Below are positions 26,121 through 35,806 of a stretch of 64,000 nucleotides of DNA, in pieces. The position numbers were made by a program, and so were the translations under genes. Below the pieces are notes generated by a model, which was given only the letters and a program-made list of their open reading frames with translations, did no database searches and was not told the origin of the DNA. Position 1 is the first letter of the stretch. The number at the start of each line of letters is the position of its first letter. The stretch spans positions 558,001 through 622,000 of the forward strand of contig NZ_CP059987.1 of NCBI RefSeq assembly GCF_014483895.1, in the 5' to 3' direction. This DNA comes from Protaetiibacter sp. SSC-01. GTDB taxonomy: Bacteria > Actinomycetota > Actinomycetes > Actinomycetales > Microbacteriaceae.

Positions 26121-27758
26121 CTACGCCACCAGCTCGTGCGCGTCGAGGATCGTGTACGAGTAGCCCTGCTCGGCGAGGAACCGCTGGCGGTTCTGCGCGA
26201 AGTCCTGGTCGACGGTATCGCGCGCGACGAGCGTGTAGAAGTTGGCCGGCAGGCCCGACTCCTTCGGACGCAGCAGACGCCCGAGGCGCTGCGCCTCCTC
26301 CTGGCGTGAGCCGAACGAGCCCGACACCTGGATGGCGACGGTCGCCTCCGGCAGGTCGACGGAGAAGTTGGCGACCTTCGACACGACGAGCACCTTCGTC
26401 GTGCCGTCGCGGAACTCCTGGAACAGCCGCTCGCGCTCGGCGACCGGGGTGGCACCGGTCAGCTGGGGCGCACCGAGCGCATCCGACAGCTCCTCGATCT
26501 GGTCGAGGTACTGGCCGATGACGAGGATGCGCTCGCCGTCGTGCTTCGCGACGAGGTCGCGCACGACCTGCAGCTTCGCGGGGGCGGTGGCGGCGAGGCG
26601 GTAGCGCTCGTCGTCGGCGCTCGCGGCGTACTCGAGGCGCTCAGACTGCGGCAGGTCGATCCGCACCTCGAAGCACGAGGCGGGGGAGATGTAGCCCTGC
26701 GCCTCGATCTCCTTCCAGGGGGCGTCGAAGCGCTTCGGGCCGATGAGGCTGAACACGTCCGACTCGCGGCCGTCCTCGCGCACGAGCGTCGCCGTCAGGC
26801 CCAGGCGGCGGCGCGCCTGCAGCTCGGCGGTGAGCTTGAACACGGGCGCTGGCAGCAGGTGCACCTCGTCGTAGACGATGAGGCCCCAGTCGAGCGCGTC
26901 GAGGAGCGCGAGGTGCGCGTACTCGTCCTTCCGCTTCGCGGTGAGGATCTGGTACGTCGCGATTGTGACCGGCTTGATCTCCTTCGACTGGCCGGAGTAC
27001 TCGCCGATCTCGTCCTCGGTGAGGGTCGTGCGCTTGAGCAGCTCCGCCCGCCACTGGCGCGCCGACACCGTGTTGGTCACGAGGATGAGCGTGTTGGTGT
27101 CGGCGGCGGCCATCGCGCCCGCCCCGACGAGCGTCTTGCCGGCGCCGCACGGCAGCACGACGACGCCCGAGCCGCCCGCGAAGAAGTTGTCGACGGCCTG
27201 GCGCTGGTAGGGGCGCAGCCCCCATCCGTCCTCGACGAGGTCGATGTCGTGCGGGGTGCCGGGGGTGTAGCCGGCGTGGTCCTCGGCGGGCCAGCCGATC
27301 TTCAGCAGCTCCTGCTTCACCTGGCCTCGCGCCCACGGCTGCAGCGTCCACTCGGTCGAGGTGCGGCGGATGCCGAGGAACGGGGCGACCTTCGAGTTGC
27401 GCGTGATCTCGGCGAGCACCGCGGCATCCGCGCCCCGGATCACGAGCTCGCCGTCGTCGTCGCGCGCGATGATGAGGCGGCCGTAGCGGCCCACCGTCTC
27501 CTCGATGTCGATCTGCACCGTCTGCGGCACCGGGAACTTCGCATAGCGGTCGAGCGTCGCGAGCATCGCCTCGGCCGTGTGGCCGGCGGCGCGGGCGTTC
27601 CACAGACCCAGGCGCGTGATGCGGTACGTGTGCACGTGCTCGGGCGCGCGCTCCAGCTCGGCGAAGATCGCCAGCTCGTGCCGGGCCTCCTCCGCCTCCG
27701 GGTGCGCGACCTCGAGCAGCACGGTGCGGTCGCTCTGCACGATCAGCGGTCCGTTCAT
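26121..27758 (-). CDS. XPB-type DNA repair helicase
   Basis: 545 residues, superfamily 2. An N-terminal XPB-specific domain (about 1-170) precedes the helicase core with Walker A PCGAGKT (203-209), DEVH box (297-300), TATLVRED with the XPB RED motif (327-329) and motif VI RLGRLLRP. It unwinds DNA with 3'-5' polarity; bacterial XPBs are thought to act in nucleotide excision repair. The neighbouring helicase-associated protein on the same strand is its usual partner. A -10-like TAGGCT (27773-27768) ends 9 nt before the ATG with no ribosome site. Confidence 0.95.
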   Translation of the reverse strand: MNGPLIVQSDRTVLLEVAHPEAEEARHELAIFAELERAPEHVHTYRITRLGLWNARAAGHTAEAMLATLDRYAKFPVPQTVQIDIEETVGRYGRLIIARDDDGELVIRGADAAVLAEITRNSKVAPFLGIRRTSTEWTLQPWARGQVKQELLKIGWPAEDHAGYTPGTPHDIDLVEDGWGLRPYQRQAVDNFFAGGSGVVVLPCGAGKTLVGAGAMAAADTNTLILVTNTVSARQWRAELLKRTTLTEDEIGEYSGQSKEIKPVTIATYQILTAKRKDEYAHLALLDALDWGLIVYDEVHLLPAPVFKLTAELQARRRLGLTATLVREDGRESDVFSLIGPKRFDAPWKEIEAQGYISPASCFEVRIDLPQSERLEYAASADDERYRLAATAPAKLQVVRDLVAKHDGERILVIGQYLDQIEELSDALGAPQLTGATPVAERERLFQEFRDGTTKVLVVSKVANFSVDLPEATVAIQVSGSFGSRQEEAQRLGRLLRPKESGLPANFYTLVARDTVDQDFAQNRQRFLAEQGYSYTILDAHELVA

Positions 27759-27836
27759 AACCGAGCAAGCCTACCGGCGGGGGTGCGGATGCCGCTGGGC
27801 GCGTTCCGCTGGCCGAGTGCCGCGAGGCCGCATCAC

Positions 27837-28013
27837 CGCTGGTTGAGTGCCGCGCGCCGCGCGCGGAGCGCGCGACGCACGGCGTATCGAAACCTGACGG
27901 GCGGATGACGTGCGGAGGGATCGCATCCGTGGCCCGCTCTTGATACGCGGGTGCGAGGGTTTCGATACGCGTCGTGCCGCGCGGTCGCGCGGCGCGGCGC
28001 TACTCAACCGACG
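27837..28013. repeat. inverted pair of the intergenic palindromic repeat
   Basis: A reverse copy at 27837-27894 and a forward copy at 27955-28013 are separated by the same kind of 60-bp spacer seen at 25.6-26.0 kb. They separate the XPB gene from its partner, and the right end overlaps the last codons of the helicase-associated gene. Confidence 0.88.
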
Positions 28014-29878
28014 GAGGAGGGGGCGGGCTGCACCTCGACGATGTGCGACAGGGGGAGGGTGCGCTCGATGTCGGCGCGACGGTCGCGTGCCCGCAGCCGC
28101 CCGCCGGCGAGGGCCGCCGGCTCGAGCAGGTAAGGCACCTCGGTGCCGTCGGGCATCCGCACGACGACGGTGACCTGCAGCTTGCCGCGGATCGCGAGCT
28201 CGAGCTGGCGCGCGTTCCACGCCGCACCGCTCTCCTCGGGCTGGTCGGCGGCGGCGTCGCGGATGCGCGCCACGATGCGCAGGGCGGGGTCGGGTGGCGG
28301 TTCGCTCGGCAGGGTGCGGGCGGTCGCACGCCGCACGGCGCGGATGACGCCCTCGGCGTCTTCGTAGACCGCGGGATAGCGCGCGTCGACGAGCGCCCAG
28401 TAGAGCGTCTCGGCGTCGAAGCGGCTGACCGCCCGGTGGTCGCCCGTGCGACGCAGGCCGAGCGGCGCGAGGGTCTGGTCGATGACGAGCTGCCCCACGA
28501 GCGCCGGGTCGTCGGCGCGCACGGAGGAGTGGGCGTTCGCATCCGCTGTTCCCGGCGTCGGGTCGACGGCGCCGACGCGCAGGCTCCCGAACCGCGCGGC
28601 GGTCTCTGTGAGGAGGTAGTCGAGGGGTTGCGGGATGCCGGTGAGCGAGATCTCGGCGAGCAGCGCGCGCACGTCGTCGACGGTGAGCCCCGTCGTGAGG
28701 GCGCGCGTCACCGACGCTGAGGTGATGCGGTAGCTCGACGCGAGCCCCACCGACTCGACCTCGGCGGTCTCGCGCAGCCGCCGGTCGACATCCGCCGCGA
28801 GGGGCCCGGGGGCGATGACCGAGAGGTCGTGCTGGATGTACACCTGCCGCACGTCGGGCGGAAAGAGCGCCCCGATGGCCTCGGCCGCCGCATCCGCCCC
28901 CTCGGCGAGCAGGGCCGCGCCCGCGGTCGACGGAACGGAGCCGCCGACGATGCCGAGCAGCTCGGCGGAGCGCACGACGGCGCGCGTGCGCTCGGGCAGC
29001 CAGTCGCCGCCCGCCGGGTAGAGCCATTCGAGGTAGTCGAGCAGGCCGTCGCCCCAGCGCGCACCGGCGCGGGCGCGCAGCTGCTCCTGCAGCTCGACGG
29101 GCACGCGCGCGAGCCAGCCGGATGCGAGGGTCGTCCACCGCTCGACGCGCGGCGATCCCGCCCAGGCTTCCGCGGCGGGCGACACCCGCCAGGCGCCGTC
29201 GACGGTGCTCGCGAGGCTCGCGCCCTCGGCGAGCTCGAGGAGGGTGACGAGCTCGACGTCATCGCGGGCGCCCGAGGCGGCGAGCAGCCGCCGCCAGTCG
29301 GGGAGGGCGACGCCGCCGCGCTGCAGCATGCGCGCGGGTTCGCGCTCGAGCGCCGTCACGAGCTCGCCGACCGCGGTGACGGCGGCGAAGGCTCGCTCGC
29401 CCGCCGCGCGGTCGGCCGCGGCCCGGTCGTCGCCGTGCACGGGCTCGAGGGCTGCGGGCGGGCGGGCGTCGATGAGCTGCTCGGGCGAGGGCAGGTTCTG
29501 CGCGGGCCACGCCAGCAGCAGCTCCGTGAGCCGGTCGGATGCCAGGAGCCGCCCGTCGTCGTCGCTCAGGAGCGCGAGGGCCGTGAGCTTCTCGAGCGCG
29601 GCGGCCACGTCCTCGCGCCCGCGACGGGTGCGCACGGCGATCGCGTCGGCATTCGCTTCTCCGAGCACGACGGATGCGAGCACGGCGAGGGCGGTGCGGT
29701 CGAGGTGCGTGAGCGCGGCCTGCAGGGACGCGGGGTCGAGGAGCGCCTCGGCGAGGTCGAAGACGTCGCGGATGCCGGCCTCGCGCACGGGGCGCGCGTG
29801 CAGGAGCTCGACGAGGACGTCGTCGGGCAGCGCCCGCAGCCGAGCCGCGAGCGCGAGGGCGGAACTGCTACCGCTCAC
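28004..29878 (-). CDS. helicase-associated domain protein (XPB partner)
   Basis: 624 residues. It matches the large actinobacterial protein encoded next to XPB, annotated as helicase C-terminal/helicase-associated domain. Winged-helix-like segments occur in the N-terminal half (LARLTHLDRTALAVLASVVL-like, about 55-75) and the C-terminus is acidic then basic. No ATPase motifs are present, so it probably recruits or regulates XPB. The start overlaps the end of the upstream small membrane protein gene by 11 bp. Confidence 0.85.
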   Translation of the reverse strand: MSGSSSALALAARLRALPDDVLVELLHARPVREAGIRDVFDLAEALLDPASLQAALTHLDRTALAVLASVVLGEANADAIAVRTRRGREDVAAALEKLTALALLSDDDGRLLASDRLTELLLAWPAQNLPSPEQLIDARPPAALEPVHGDDRAAADRAAGERAFAAVTAVGELVTALEREPARMLQRGGVALPDWRRLLAASGARDDVELVTLLELAEGASLASTVDGAWRVSPAAEAWAGSPRVERWTTLASGWLARVPVELQEQLRARAGARWGDGLLDYLEWLYPAGGDWLPERTRAVVRSAELLGIVGGSVPSTAGAALLAEGADAAAEAIGALFPPDVRQVYIQHDLSVIAPGPLAADVDRRLRETAEVESVGLASSYRITSASVTRALTTGLTVDDVRALLAEISLTGIPQPLDYLLTETAARFGSLRVGAVDPTPGTADANAHSSVRADDPALVGQLVIDQTLAPLGLRRTGDHRAVSRFDAETLYWALVDARYPAVYEDAEGVIRAVRRATARTLPSEPPPDPALRIVARIRDAAADQPEESGAAWNARQLELAIRGKLQVTVVVRMPDGTEVPYLLEPAALAGGRLRARDRRADIERTLPLSHIVEVQPAPSSVG

Positions 29879-30131
29879 CGTCCCGCGCGAGCCGGCTGCG
29901 GCGGACGGAGCTGACGATGAGGAAGGCGACGATGAGCAGGAACGCGAGCGGCAGACCGAAGTAGCCGACGAGCATCGCGGCGGGCCACACGCCCTCCGAC
30001 ATGTCCGTTCCCGTGCCCGAGGCGATCATGGTGGCGACGATCGCGATGACCGAGACGCCCACGACGGCAGCGATCATGGCGGCCAGCACGCGTTCGATAC
30101 GATTGAGCGGGACGGGGGCGTTCTCGGGCAC
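29868..30131 (-). CDS. small two-helix membrane protein
   Basis: 87 residues with two transmembrane helices (about 15-37 and 50-73) and a basic C-terminus (SSVRRSRLARDGER). It is a conserved-looking actinobacterial protein of unknown function. The GTG start is leaderless-like: TAGTGT (30143-30138) ends 6 nt upstream. It overlaps and probably leads the helicase-associated gene. Confidence 0.75.
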   Translation of the reverse strand: MPENAPVPLNRIERVLAAMIAAVVGVSVIAIVATMIASGTGTDMSEGVWPAAMLVGYFGLPLAFLLIVAFLIVSSVRRSRLARDGER

Positions 30132-30183
30132 GAGACAACACTATGCCCCGTGCGCCCACCGGATTCAGCGAGAGAGGCTCGGC

Positions 30184-30564
30184 ATGCCCACCGGCAAGGT
30201 GAAGTTCTACGACGATGACAAGGGCTTCGGCTTCATCACGTCCGATGACGGCCAGGAGGTCTTCCTGCACGCCTCGGCGCTGCCGGCCGGCGCCGTCGTG
30301 CGCTCGGGCACGCGTCTCGAGTTCGGGATCGCCGACGGCCGCAAGGGCGCCCAGGCGCTCTCGGTGCGCGTGCTCGACCCCGCGCCGAGCCTCAGCAAGC
30401 TCAACCGCCGCCCCGCGGATGACATGGCGATCGTCGTGGAGGACCTCGTGAAGCTGCTCGACGGCGTCGGCGCGAGCCTGCGCCGCGGTCGCTACCCCGA
30501 CCGTGCGCACGGTGCGAAGATCGCCGCCGTGCTGCGCAAGGTCGCCGACGACTTGGACGCGTAG
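30184..30564 (+). CDS. cold-shock-domain protein with C-terminal extension
   Basis: 126 residues. An N-terminal cold-shock domain (1-65, RNP1 [11 protein letters not shown]2 VFLHAS) is fused to a helical extension (66-126) of the type found downstream of XPB loci in actinobacteria. It probably binds RNA or single-stranded DNA. GAGAGG precedes the ATG. The DUF3027 gene follows after 4 nt. Confidence 0.9.
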   Translation: MPTGKVKFYDDDKGFGFITSDDGQEVFLHASALPAGAVVRSGTRLEFGIADGRKGAQALSVRVLDPAPSLSKLNRRPADDMAIVVEDLVKLLDGVGASLRRGRYPDRAHGAKIAAVLRKVADDLDA

Positions 30565-30568
30565 GCGC

Positions 30569-31222
30569 GTGGCCGACGACGGGCTGGTGCGCCTCGCGCG
30601 CGAGGCGCTTCTCGAGATCACGCCGGAGGCGACGGTCGGCGAGGTTCTCGAGCAGTCGACCGCGGAGGACGGCGTCGTCACGCTGACCTTCGCGACGACG
30701 ATGCAGGGCTACCCCGGCTGGCACTGGACGGTGTCGATCGCGCAGCTCCCCGGCGAGGAGCCGACGGTGCTCGAGGCGGAGCTGCTGCCCGGCGAGGGCG
30801 CGCTGCTCGCGCCCGACTGGGTGCCGTGGTCGGAGCGTCTCGAGGAGTACCGCGCGGCTCAGGCCGCGGCGGCCGCCGAGGCGGGGGCGGAGGACGCGGA
30901 CGACGATGGCGATGAGTCGGACGACGACGCGGATGAGGACGACGACTCCGATTCCGACGACGACGACGACGATGACGACGACGACTCGGACGATGACGAT
31001 GACGACGGGGACGACGACGCGGACGACGCCGACGACTTCGACCCGGACGACGACTTCGGCGACGACCCCGACGACGGCATCGACTTCGAGTCGGACGCGT
31101 CAGGCGCGGCGGCGGAAGTGCACGTAGACGAGGCCGACGAGCCCGATGCCGATGCCGACGAGGCAGGTCCACAGCCACCACACGCGGCCGGACTCGACGA
31201 GCGGTCCGACGAAGAGGAGTAG
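30569..31222 (+). CDS. DUF3027 protein with long Asp-rich tail
   Basis: 217 residues. The folded part is residues 1-95 (AREALLEITPEATVGE, GYPGWHWTVSIAQ, LLPGEGALLAPDWVPW), which is the DUF3027 signature. After an Ala-rich stretch, residues about 112-175 are almost pure Asp/Glu/Ser, including a run of ten Asp encoded by GAC/GAT repeats. The last 41 codons overlap, antisense, the DUF2530 gene. The true end could be earlier if there is a frameshift in the repeat. GTG start, 4 nt after the previous gene. Confidence 0.8.
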   Translation: MADDGLVRLAREALLEITPEATVGEVLEQSTAEDGVVTLTFATTMQGYPGWHWTVSIAQLPGEEPTVLEAELLPGEGALLAPDWVPWSERLEEYRAAQAAAAAEAGAEDADDDGDESDDDADEDDDSDSDDDDDDDDDDSDDDDDDGDDDADDADDFDPDDDFGDDPDDGIDFESDASGAAAEVHVDEADEPDADADEAGPQPPHAAGLDERSDEEE

Positions 31223-31336
31223 GGCGCCGAAGCCGAGCACCCACAGCACGAGCCCGGCGAGGATCGCCGCGCGGTCGTCCGTGGGCACCGGCGCGGGATC
31301 GGGGCGCCGCTCGCTCTCGCTCAGCCAGAACCGCAT
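31100..31336 (-). CDS. DUF2530 membrane protein
   Basis: 78 residues with two transmembrane helices (about 25-47 and 53-73), matching small actinobacterial DUF2530 proteins. Function unknown. Leaderless-like: TAGGCT (31348-31343) ends 6 nt before the ATG, and its TAG is also the serC stop codon. It overlaps the convergent DUF3027 gene by 123 bp. Confidence 0.8.
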   Translation of the reverse strand: MRFWLSESERRPDPAPVPTDDRAAILAGLVLWVLGFGALLLFVGPLVESGRVWWLWTCLVGIGIGLVGLVYVHFRRRA

Positions 31337-31345
31337 GCCGCGAGC

Positions 31346-32485
<1,140 letters not shown>

Positions 32486-32512
32486 TGGACGCCGACGTGC
32501 AGGGAGGCCACG

Positions 32513-33205
32513 ATGACCGATCTGGTCGATACGACGGAGATGTACCTTCGGACGATCCTCGACCTCGAGGAGGAGGGGATCACACCCCTGCGCGCCCGTA
32601 TCTCCGAGCGTCTCGGGCACTCCGGCCCCACCGTCTCGCAGACCGTCGGACGCATGGAGCGCGACGGCCTCGTCGTCGTCGAGGGCGACCGTCACCTCGC
32701 GCTCACGGCCGAGGGCCGCAGCCGCGCGATGCACGTCATGCGCAAGCACCGCCTCGCCGAGCGCCTGCTCGCCGATGTCATTGGTCTCGACTGGGCGTAC
32801 GTGCACGACGAGGCCTGCCGCTGGGAGCACGTCATGAGCGAGCAGGTGGAGCGTCGGCTCATCCAGCTGCTCGGCAACCCCACCGAGTCGCCCTACGGCA
32901 ACCCGATCCCCGGCCTCGACGAGATCGGGGGCACGCCCGCCGGCAGCTTCCTCGATGGCGTCGAGAGCATCGTGGCGCGCGCGTCGTCGGCCGTCGGCGA
33001 GACGACGGGCCTCGTCCGCCGTCTCGGGGAGCCCGTGCAGTTCGAGCCGGAGCTGCTCGCTCAGCTGCGCGAGGCGGGCGTCGTGCCGGGGGCGACGGTC
33101 AACCTGTCGACCGCGGGCTCGTACGTCATCGTGCAGGTCGACGGATTCGGCGACGGGCTCGAGCTGCCCAACGAGGTCGCGTCCCACATCTACGTCGAGG
33201 CGTGA
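32513..33205 (+). CDS. DtxR/IdeR-family metal-dependent regulator
   Basis: 230 residues. An N-terminal winged helix-turn-helix (about 1-64, ARISERLGHSGPTVSQTVGRMERDGL), a dimerisation and metal-binding domain (65-140, including MSEQVERRLI with Met and Glu ligands, and HRLAERLL) and a C-terminal SH3-like domain (150-230). Proteins of this type sense Fe(II) or Mn(II). GGGAGG lies upstream of the ATG, so unlike serC its mRNA has a short leader. Confidence 0.93.
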   Translation: MTDLVDTTEMYLRTILDLEEEGITPLRARISERLGHSGPTVSQTVGRMERDGLVVVEGDRHLALTAEGRSRAMHVMRKHRLAERLLADVIGLDWAYVHDEACRWEHVMSEQVERRLIQLLGNPTESPYGNPIPGLDEIGGTPAGSFLDGVESIVARASSAVGETTGLVRRLGEPVQFEPELLAQLREAGVVPGATVNLSTAGSYVIVQVDGFGDGLELPNEVASHIYVEA

Positions 33206-33331
33206 GCCGCCCGCGGCAACTGCCCCGCGCATCCGTCACGGGCGTGTAACGCGTTCTGTGTCGCTCCGCGCGTGACCACCCGACGGGGTTACCCTGGGGC
33301 TCTCGGAGGTTCTTCGGACCGGGGAGGGCAT

Positions 33332-33433
33332 ATGCGTACCGCGCACCGCATCCGCACCATGGATGCGCGCGCGCTGTTCCGCATACAGCTCAGCAGCCGG
33401 CCCGACGTGCACTGTCACGTCGCGGTCGTGTGA
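33332..33433 (+). CDS. 33-residue small ORF ending at a terminator (candidate leader peptide)
   Basis: GGGGAGGG sits just before the ATG. The peptide is basic at its N-terminus and ends RPDVHCHVAVV, with His-Cys-His near the end. Its TGA is immediately followed by a strong hairpin plus T-tract. This looks like a regulatory small ORF in front of the HNH gene, or a small protein gene of its own. I do not recognise the family. Confidence 0.5.
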   Translation: MRTAHRIRTMDARALFRIQLSSRPDVHCHVAVV

Positions 33434-33466
33434 GGCGCTGTCGTTCGCGACGGCGCCTTTTCTGTT
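33434..33466 (+). terminator. strong intrinsic terminator directly after the small ORF
   Basis: A 10-bp stem GGCGCTGTCG (33434-33443) / CGACGGCGCC (33448-33457), one G-U pair, with a TTCG loop, followed by TTTTCTGTT. It starts one base after the small ORF stop codon and lies about 86 bp before the HNH gene. Confidence 0.88.
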
Positions 33467-33543
33467 CTCATCTCCGGTACGCGGTCTCCTCCGGGAAGGT
33501 CGACGGCCTGCACGCCATGCAGGCCCACTCGAGAGGAGACCCG

Positions 33544-34041
33544 TTGCGAACACTGGTACTCAACGCCGGCTACGAGCCGCTCGCCGTGGTGTCGTTCAAG
33601 CGAGCCCTCGTGCTCGTGCTGTCGGGGAAGGCGGTCGTCGTCGCGAGCGACGACGAGCACCCCGTGCACGGGATCGCGGGGGAGTGGGATCGCCCGTCGG
33701 TGATCCTGCTGCGGCGCTACGTGCGGATCCCGACCGGGCGCGCGGTGCCCGTGTCGAGGCGCGGCGTGCTGCGGCGCGACGACCAGCGGTGCGCCTACTG
33801 CGGCGTGCACGCGTCGACGATCGACCACGTCATCCCGCGCTCGCGCGGCGGGGCCGACAGCTGGGAGAACCTCGTGGCGTGCTGCCTGCGGTGCAACAAC
33901 ATCAAAGGCGACCGCACGCCGCAGGAGATGGGGTGGTCGCTGCGCTTCGCGCCCCGGCCCCCGCACGGCACGGCGTGGCTCGTACGCGGGACGGATCGCG
34001 CGCAGCCCGAGTGGCGCGAGTTCCTGGCCCCGGCGGCGTAG
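33544..34041 (+). CDS. HNH endonuclease
   Basis: 165 residues. The N-terminal RTLVLNAGYEPLAVVSFKRAL is typical of a widespread actinobacterial HNH protein. The nuclease core has CAYCG, DHVIPRSRGGADSWENLV and CLRCNNIKGDRTP (about 82-125), with both zinc CxxC pairs and the catalytic His. The TTG start is chosen because GAGAGGAG precedes it and family members begin MRTLVLN. It lies downstream of a small ORF and terminator, so it may depend on read-through. Confidence 0.9.
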   Translation: MRTLVLNAGYEPLAVVSFKRALVLVLSGKAVVVASDDEHPVHGIAGEWDRPSVILLRRYVRIPTGRAVPVSRRGVLRRDDQRCAYCGVHASTIDHVIPRSRGGADSWENLVACCLRCNNIKGDRTPQEMGWSLRFAPRPPHGTAWLVRGTDRAQPEWREFLAPAA

Positions 34042-34147
34042 CGTTTTCGCCCGTTCGCGACGGGATCCGTCGCCGTTTCCGCCCGAAGCTGAGAAAAGCC
34101 TGGTGGTCAAGGCTGTCTGCCCCGATATACGGGCCGTTATCGAGACG

Positions 34148-34175
34148 TGACAATTCCGGGCATGGCGGGTAACGT
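34148..34175 (+). promoter_or_regulatory. putative promoter of the CHAP-domain gene
   Basis: TGACAA (34148-34153), a 16-nt spacer and TAACGT (34170-34175), followed by a leader of about 30 nt containing CCGGAGAG. Confidence 0.4.
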
Positions 34176-34211
34176 CGAACGGGTCGCTTCAACCCGGAGA
34201 GCAACTTCTAC

Positions 34212-35432
34212 GTGACTGAGAACGAGACCCGCGCGGTACTGGGACTTCCCCAGACGGCCGCGACGACCCCCTCGGAGACGCACCCGTTGACCCAGCAGGC
34301 TGCCTCCGACGCGGTCTCGAACCCTCCTGTCGCCGAGGCTCTCCCCTCGCGCCGCTCGCTCCGCGGCACGGTGCCGCCCGTCACCGCCGCGGTCGACCGT
34401 CCCGCCGTGACGACTCCGCCGGTGCCCGGATCCCGCCGCGCCGCGCGCGAGGCGCTCGCGAGCGCGCAGCCGCTCGTCGCATCCGTGCCGGCCGTGCCCG
34501 TGACGCCCGTGCCCGTGGCGCCCGCCGCCGCATCCGCCGTCTCCGTGCCGAGCGTGGCCGCGCCGTTCGGCACCTTCGAGCTCACCCCCGCGCCTGCGCC
34601 CGTCGAGGCCGAGGCGGCGCCCGCCGCGGCGACCTCCGGCACCCGCGCCCGCCGCGCATCCGCCGCCCAGACGGCCCCCGCGCCGCGCGCCGTCACGACC
34701 GGCCCCGTGCGCCGCAAGGGCACCGTGCGCAAGCGTGTGAGCGCCGCGGGCACGATGGTGCTCGTCGGCGGCCTGTTCGTCTCCCTCACGCTCCCCGCCT
34801 ACGGTTCGGCCGACTACACGGGCGAGCTCGCCGAGGCCGCGGCCGAGGCCGACGGTCAGACGCTCGCCCTCAAGGCCGACATCAGCGCGACGGAGGCCGC
34901 ACCGGCCGACACGCGCGACGGCTACGACACGGTGAGCGCGTCGGACCTCAAGCGCCTCTACCGCGACGCCCTCCGTCAGGAGCGCATCGCCGTCTACCTC
35001 GCCTCGGGCGCGCAGGCGCTCGGCGACGACTACCCGTGGGCCACCGAGCTCGGCATGAGCCAGGGCGGCGGCCTCTCGCCGCTGCGCTACTTCGTGCGCC
35101 AGTGCGTCGACTTCGTGGCGTGGCGCCTCAACCGCGACGCCGGCAGCTACGGCGTTCCGTTCAAGTACGACTGGTCGTCGCTCACGCCCGGCGGCGGCAA
35201 CGCGTCGTCGTGGAAGCGCCAGTGGGAGAACCACGGATGGGCCACGAGCACGACGCCCTCGCCCGGCTGGGTCGCCTGGTTCCCCGGTGCCAACCACGTC
35301 GCCTACGTCAACAGCGTGCTCGGCGACGGCTCGGTGCTCATCGAGGAGTACAACTGGGGCGGCGCCGACGTCTACAACCAGCGCATCATCGACGCGGGCT
35401 CCGCGATCTACCTCTCGCCGCCGCCGCGCTGA
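34212..35432 (+). CDS. CHAP-domain cell-wall hydrolase
   Basis: 406 residues. A long Pro/Ala/Val-rich, basic cytoplasmic region (1-175) is followed by a hydrophobic segment (about 177-200, MVLVGGLFVSLTLPAYGS) acting as signal or anchor and a C-terminal CHAP domain (about 255-400) with the catalytic Cys in VRQCVDFVAW (about 298) and His in NHVAYV. It should cleave peptidoglycan peptides at the cell surface. The 175-residue extension before the membrane segment is unusual for a secreted amidase. GTG start. Confidence 0.88.
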   Translation: MTENETRAVLGLPQTAATTPSETHPLTQQAASDAVSNPPVAEALPSRRSLRGTVPPVTAAVDRPAVTTPPVPGSRRAAREALASAQPLVASVPAVPVTPVPVAPAAASAVSVPSVAAPFGTFELTPAPAPVEAEAAPAAATSGTRARRASAAQTAPAPRAVTTGPVRRKGTVRKRVSAAGTMVLVGGLFVSLTLPAYGSADYTGELAEAAAEADGQTLALKADISATEAAPADTRDGYDTVSASDLKRLYRDALRQERIAVYLASGAQALGDDYPWATELGMSQGGGLSPLRYFVRQCVDFVAWRLNRDAGSYGVPFKYDWSSLTPGGGNASSWKRQWENHGWATSTTPSPGWVAWFPGANHVAYVNSVLGDGSVLIEEYNWGGADVYNQRIIDAGSAIYLSPPPR

Positions 35433-35499
35433 TCCGCGGTCGCCTCCCGTCCGCCGGCAGGCGTGACCCCCGCATCCGCTCGATAGACTCGGGCGGTCA

Positions 35500-35571
35500 G
35501 CCTCTGTAGCTCAATGGAAGAGCAGTTCCGTCCTAAGGAAAGGGTTGGGGGTTCGAGTCCCTCCAGGGGCA
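35500..35571 (+). tRNA. trnR: tRNA-Arg(CCT)
   Basis: Acceptor GCCTCTG/CAGGGGC (one wobble), D-arm GCTC/GAGC, anticodon loop GTCCTAA with anticodon CCT at 35532-35534, T-arm GGGGG/CCCTC with loop TTCGAGT. The first anticodon-stem pair is a G-A mismatch. CCA is not encoded. Confidence 0.9.
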
Positions 35572-35664
35572 CGACGCGAGGAGCGCGCGCACGAGCTCGC
35601 GTCCGAGGCCGCGAGAGGTGCCCGTCACGAACCAGGTGGCGGGGCGGTCGGTGGGGTAGGTCAT
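35572..35664 (-). pseudogene. 5' fragment of a short-chain dehydrogenase gene, cut at tRNA-Arg
   Basis: ATG at 35664 with AAGGA upstream opens a typical SDR N-terminus (WFVTGTSRGLGRELVRALL, containing the TGxxxGxG cofactor motif), which stops being SDR-like exactly at the 3' end of tRNA-Arg. Only about 31 of the usual 240-280 codons remain. It is divergent from the decayed regulator next to it, probably once a regulator/SDR pair. Confidence 0.8.
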
Positions 35665-35806
35665 GGTCGTGTCCTTCCGAGATGTTCGATCTGGTCGTCC
35701 CAGCGTGCGACCGCGCGGCGGCCCGTGGAGCGGCCTAACCGGCCCTCCTCCGCCTAGGACGCGGAGGGCCAGGCGGGGCACCCGCATCCGGGTCGACATT
35801 GGCTGC

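Noticed and set aside
33332-33433. Member of the Cys-responsive actinobacterial leader-peptide family
   Set aside because: The C-terminal RPDVHCHVAVV does not match the known RxHxDLxR-type ending with terminal cysteines, so no family was assigned.
34042-34211. c-di-AMP (ydaO) riboswitch upstream of the CHAP hydrolase
   Set aside because: Such riboswitches precede many actinobacterial cell-wall hydrolase genes, but the region is short and I could not find the conserved core or pairing.
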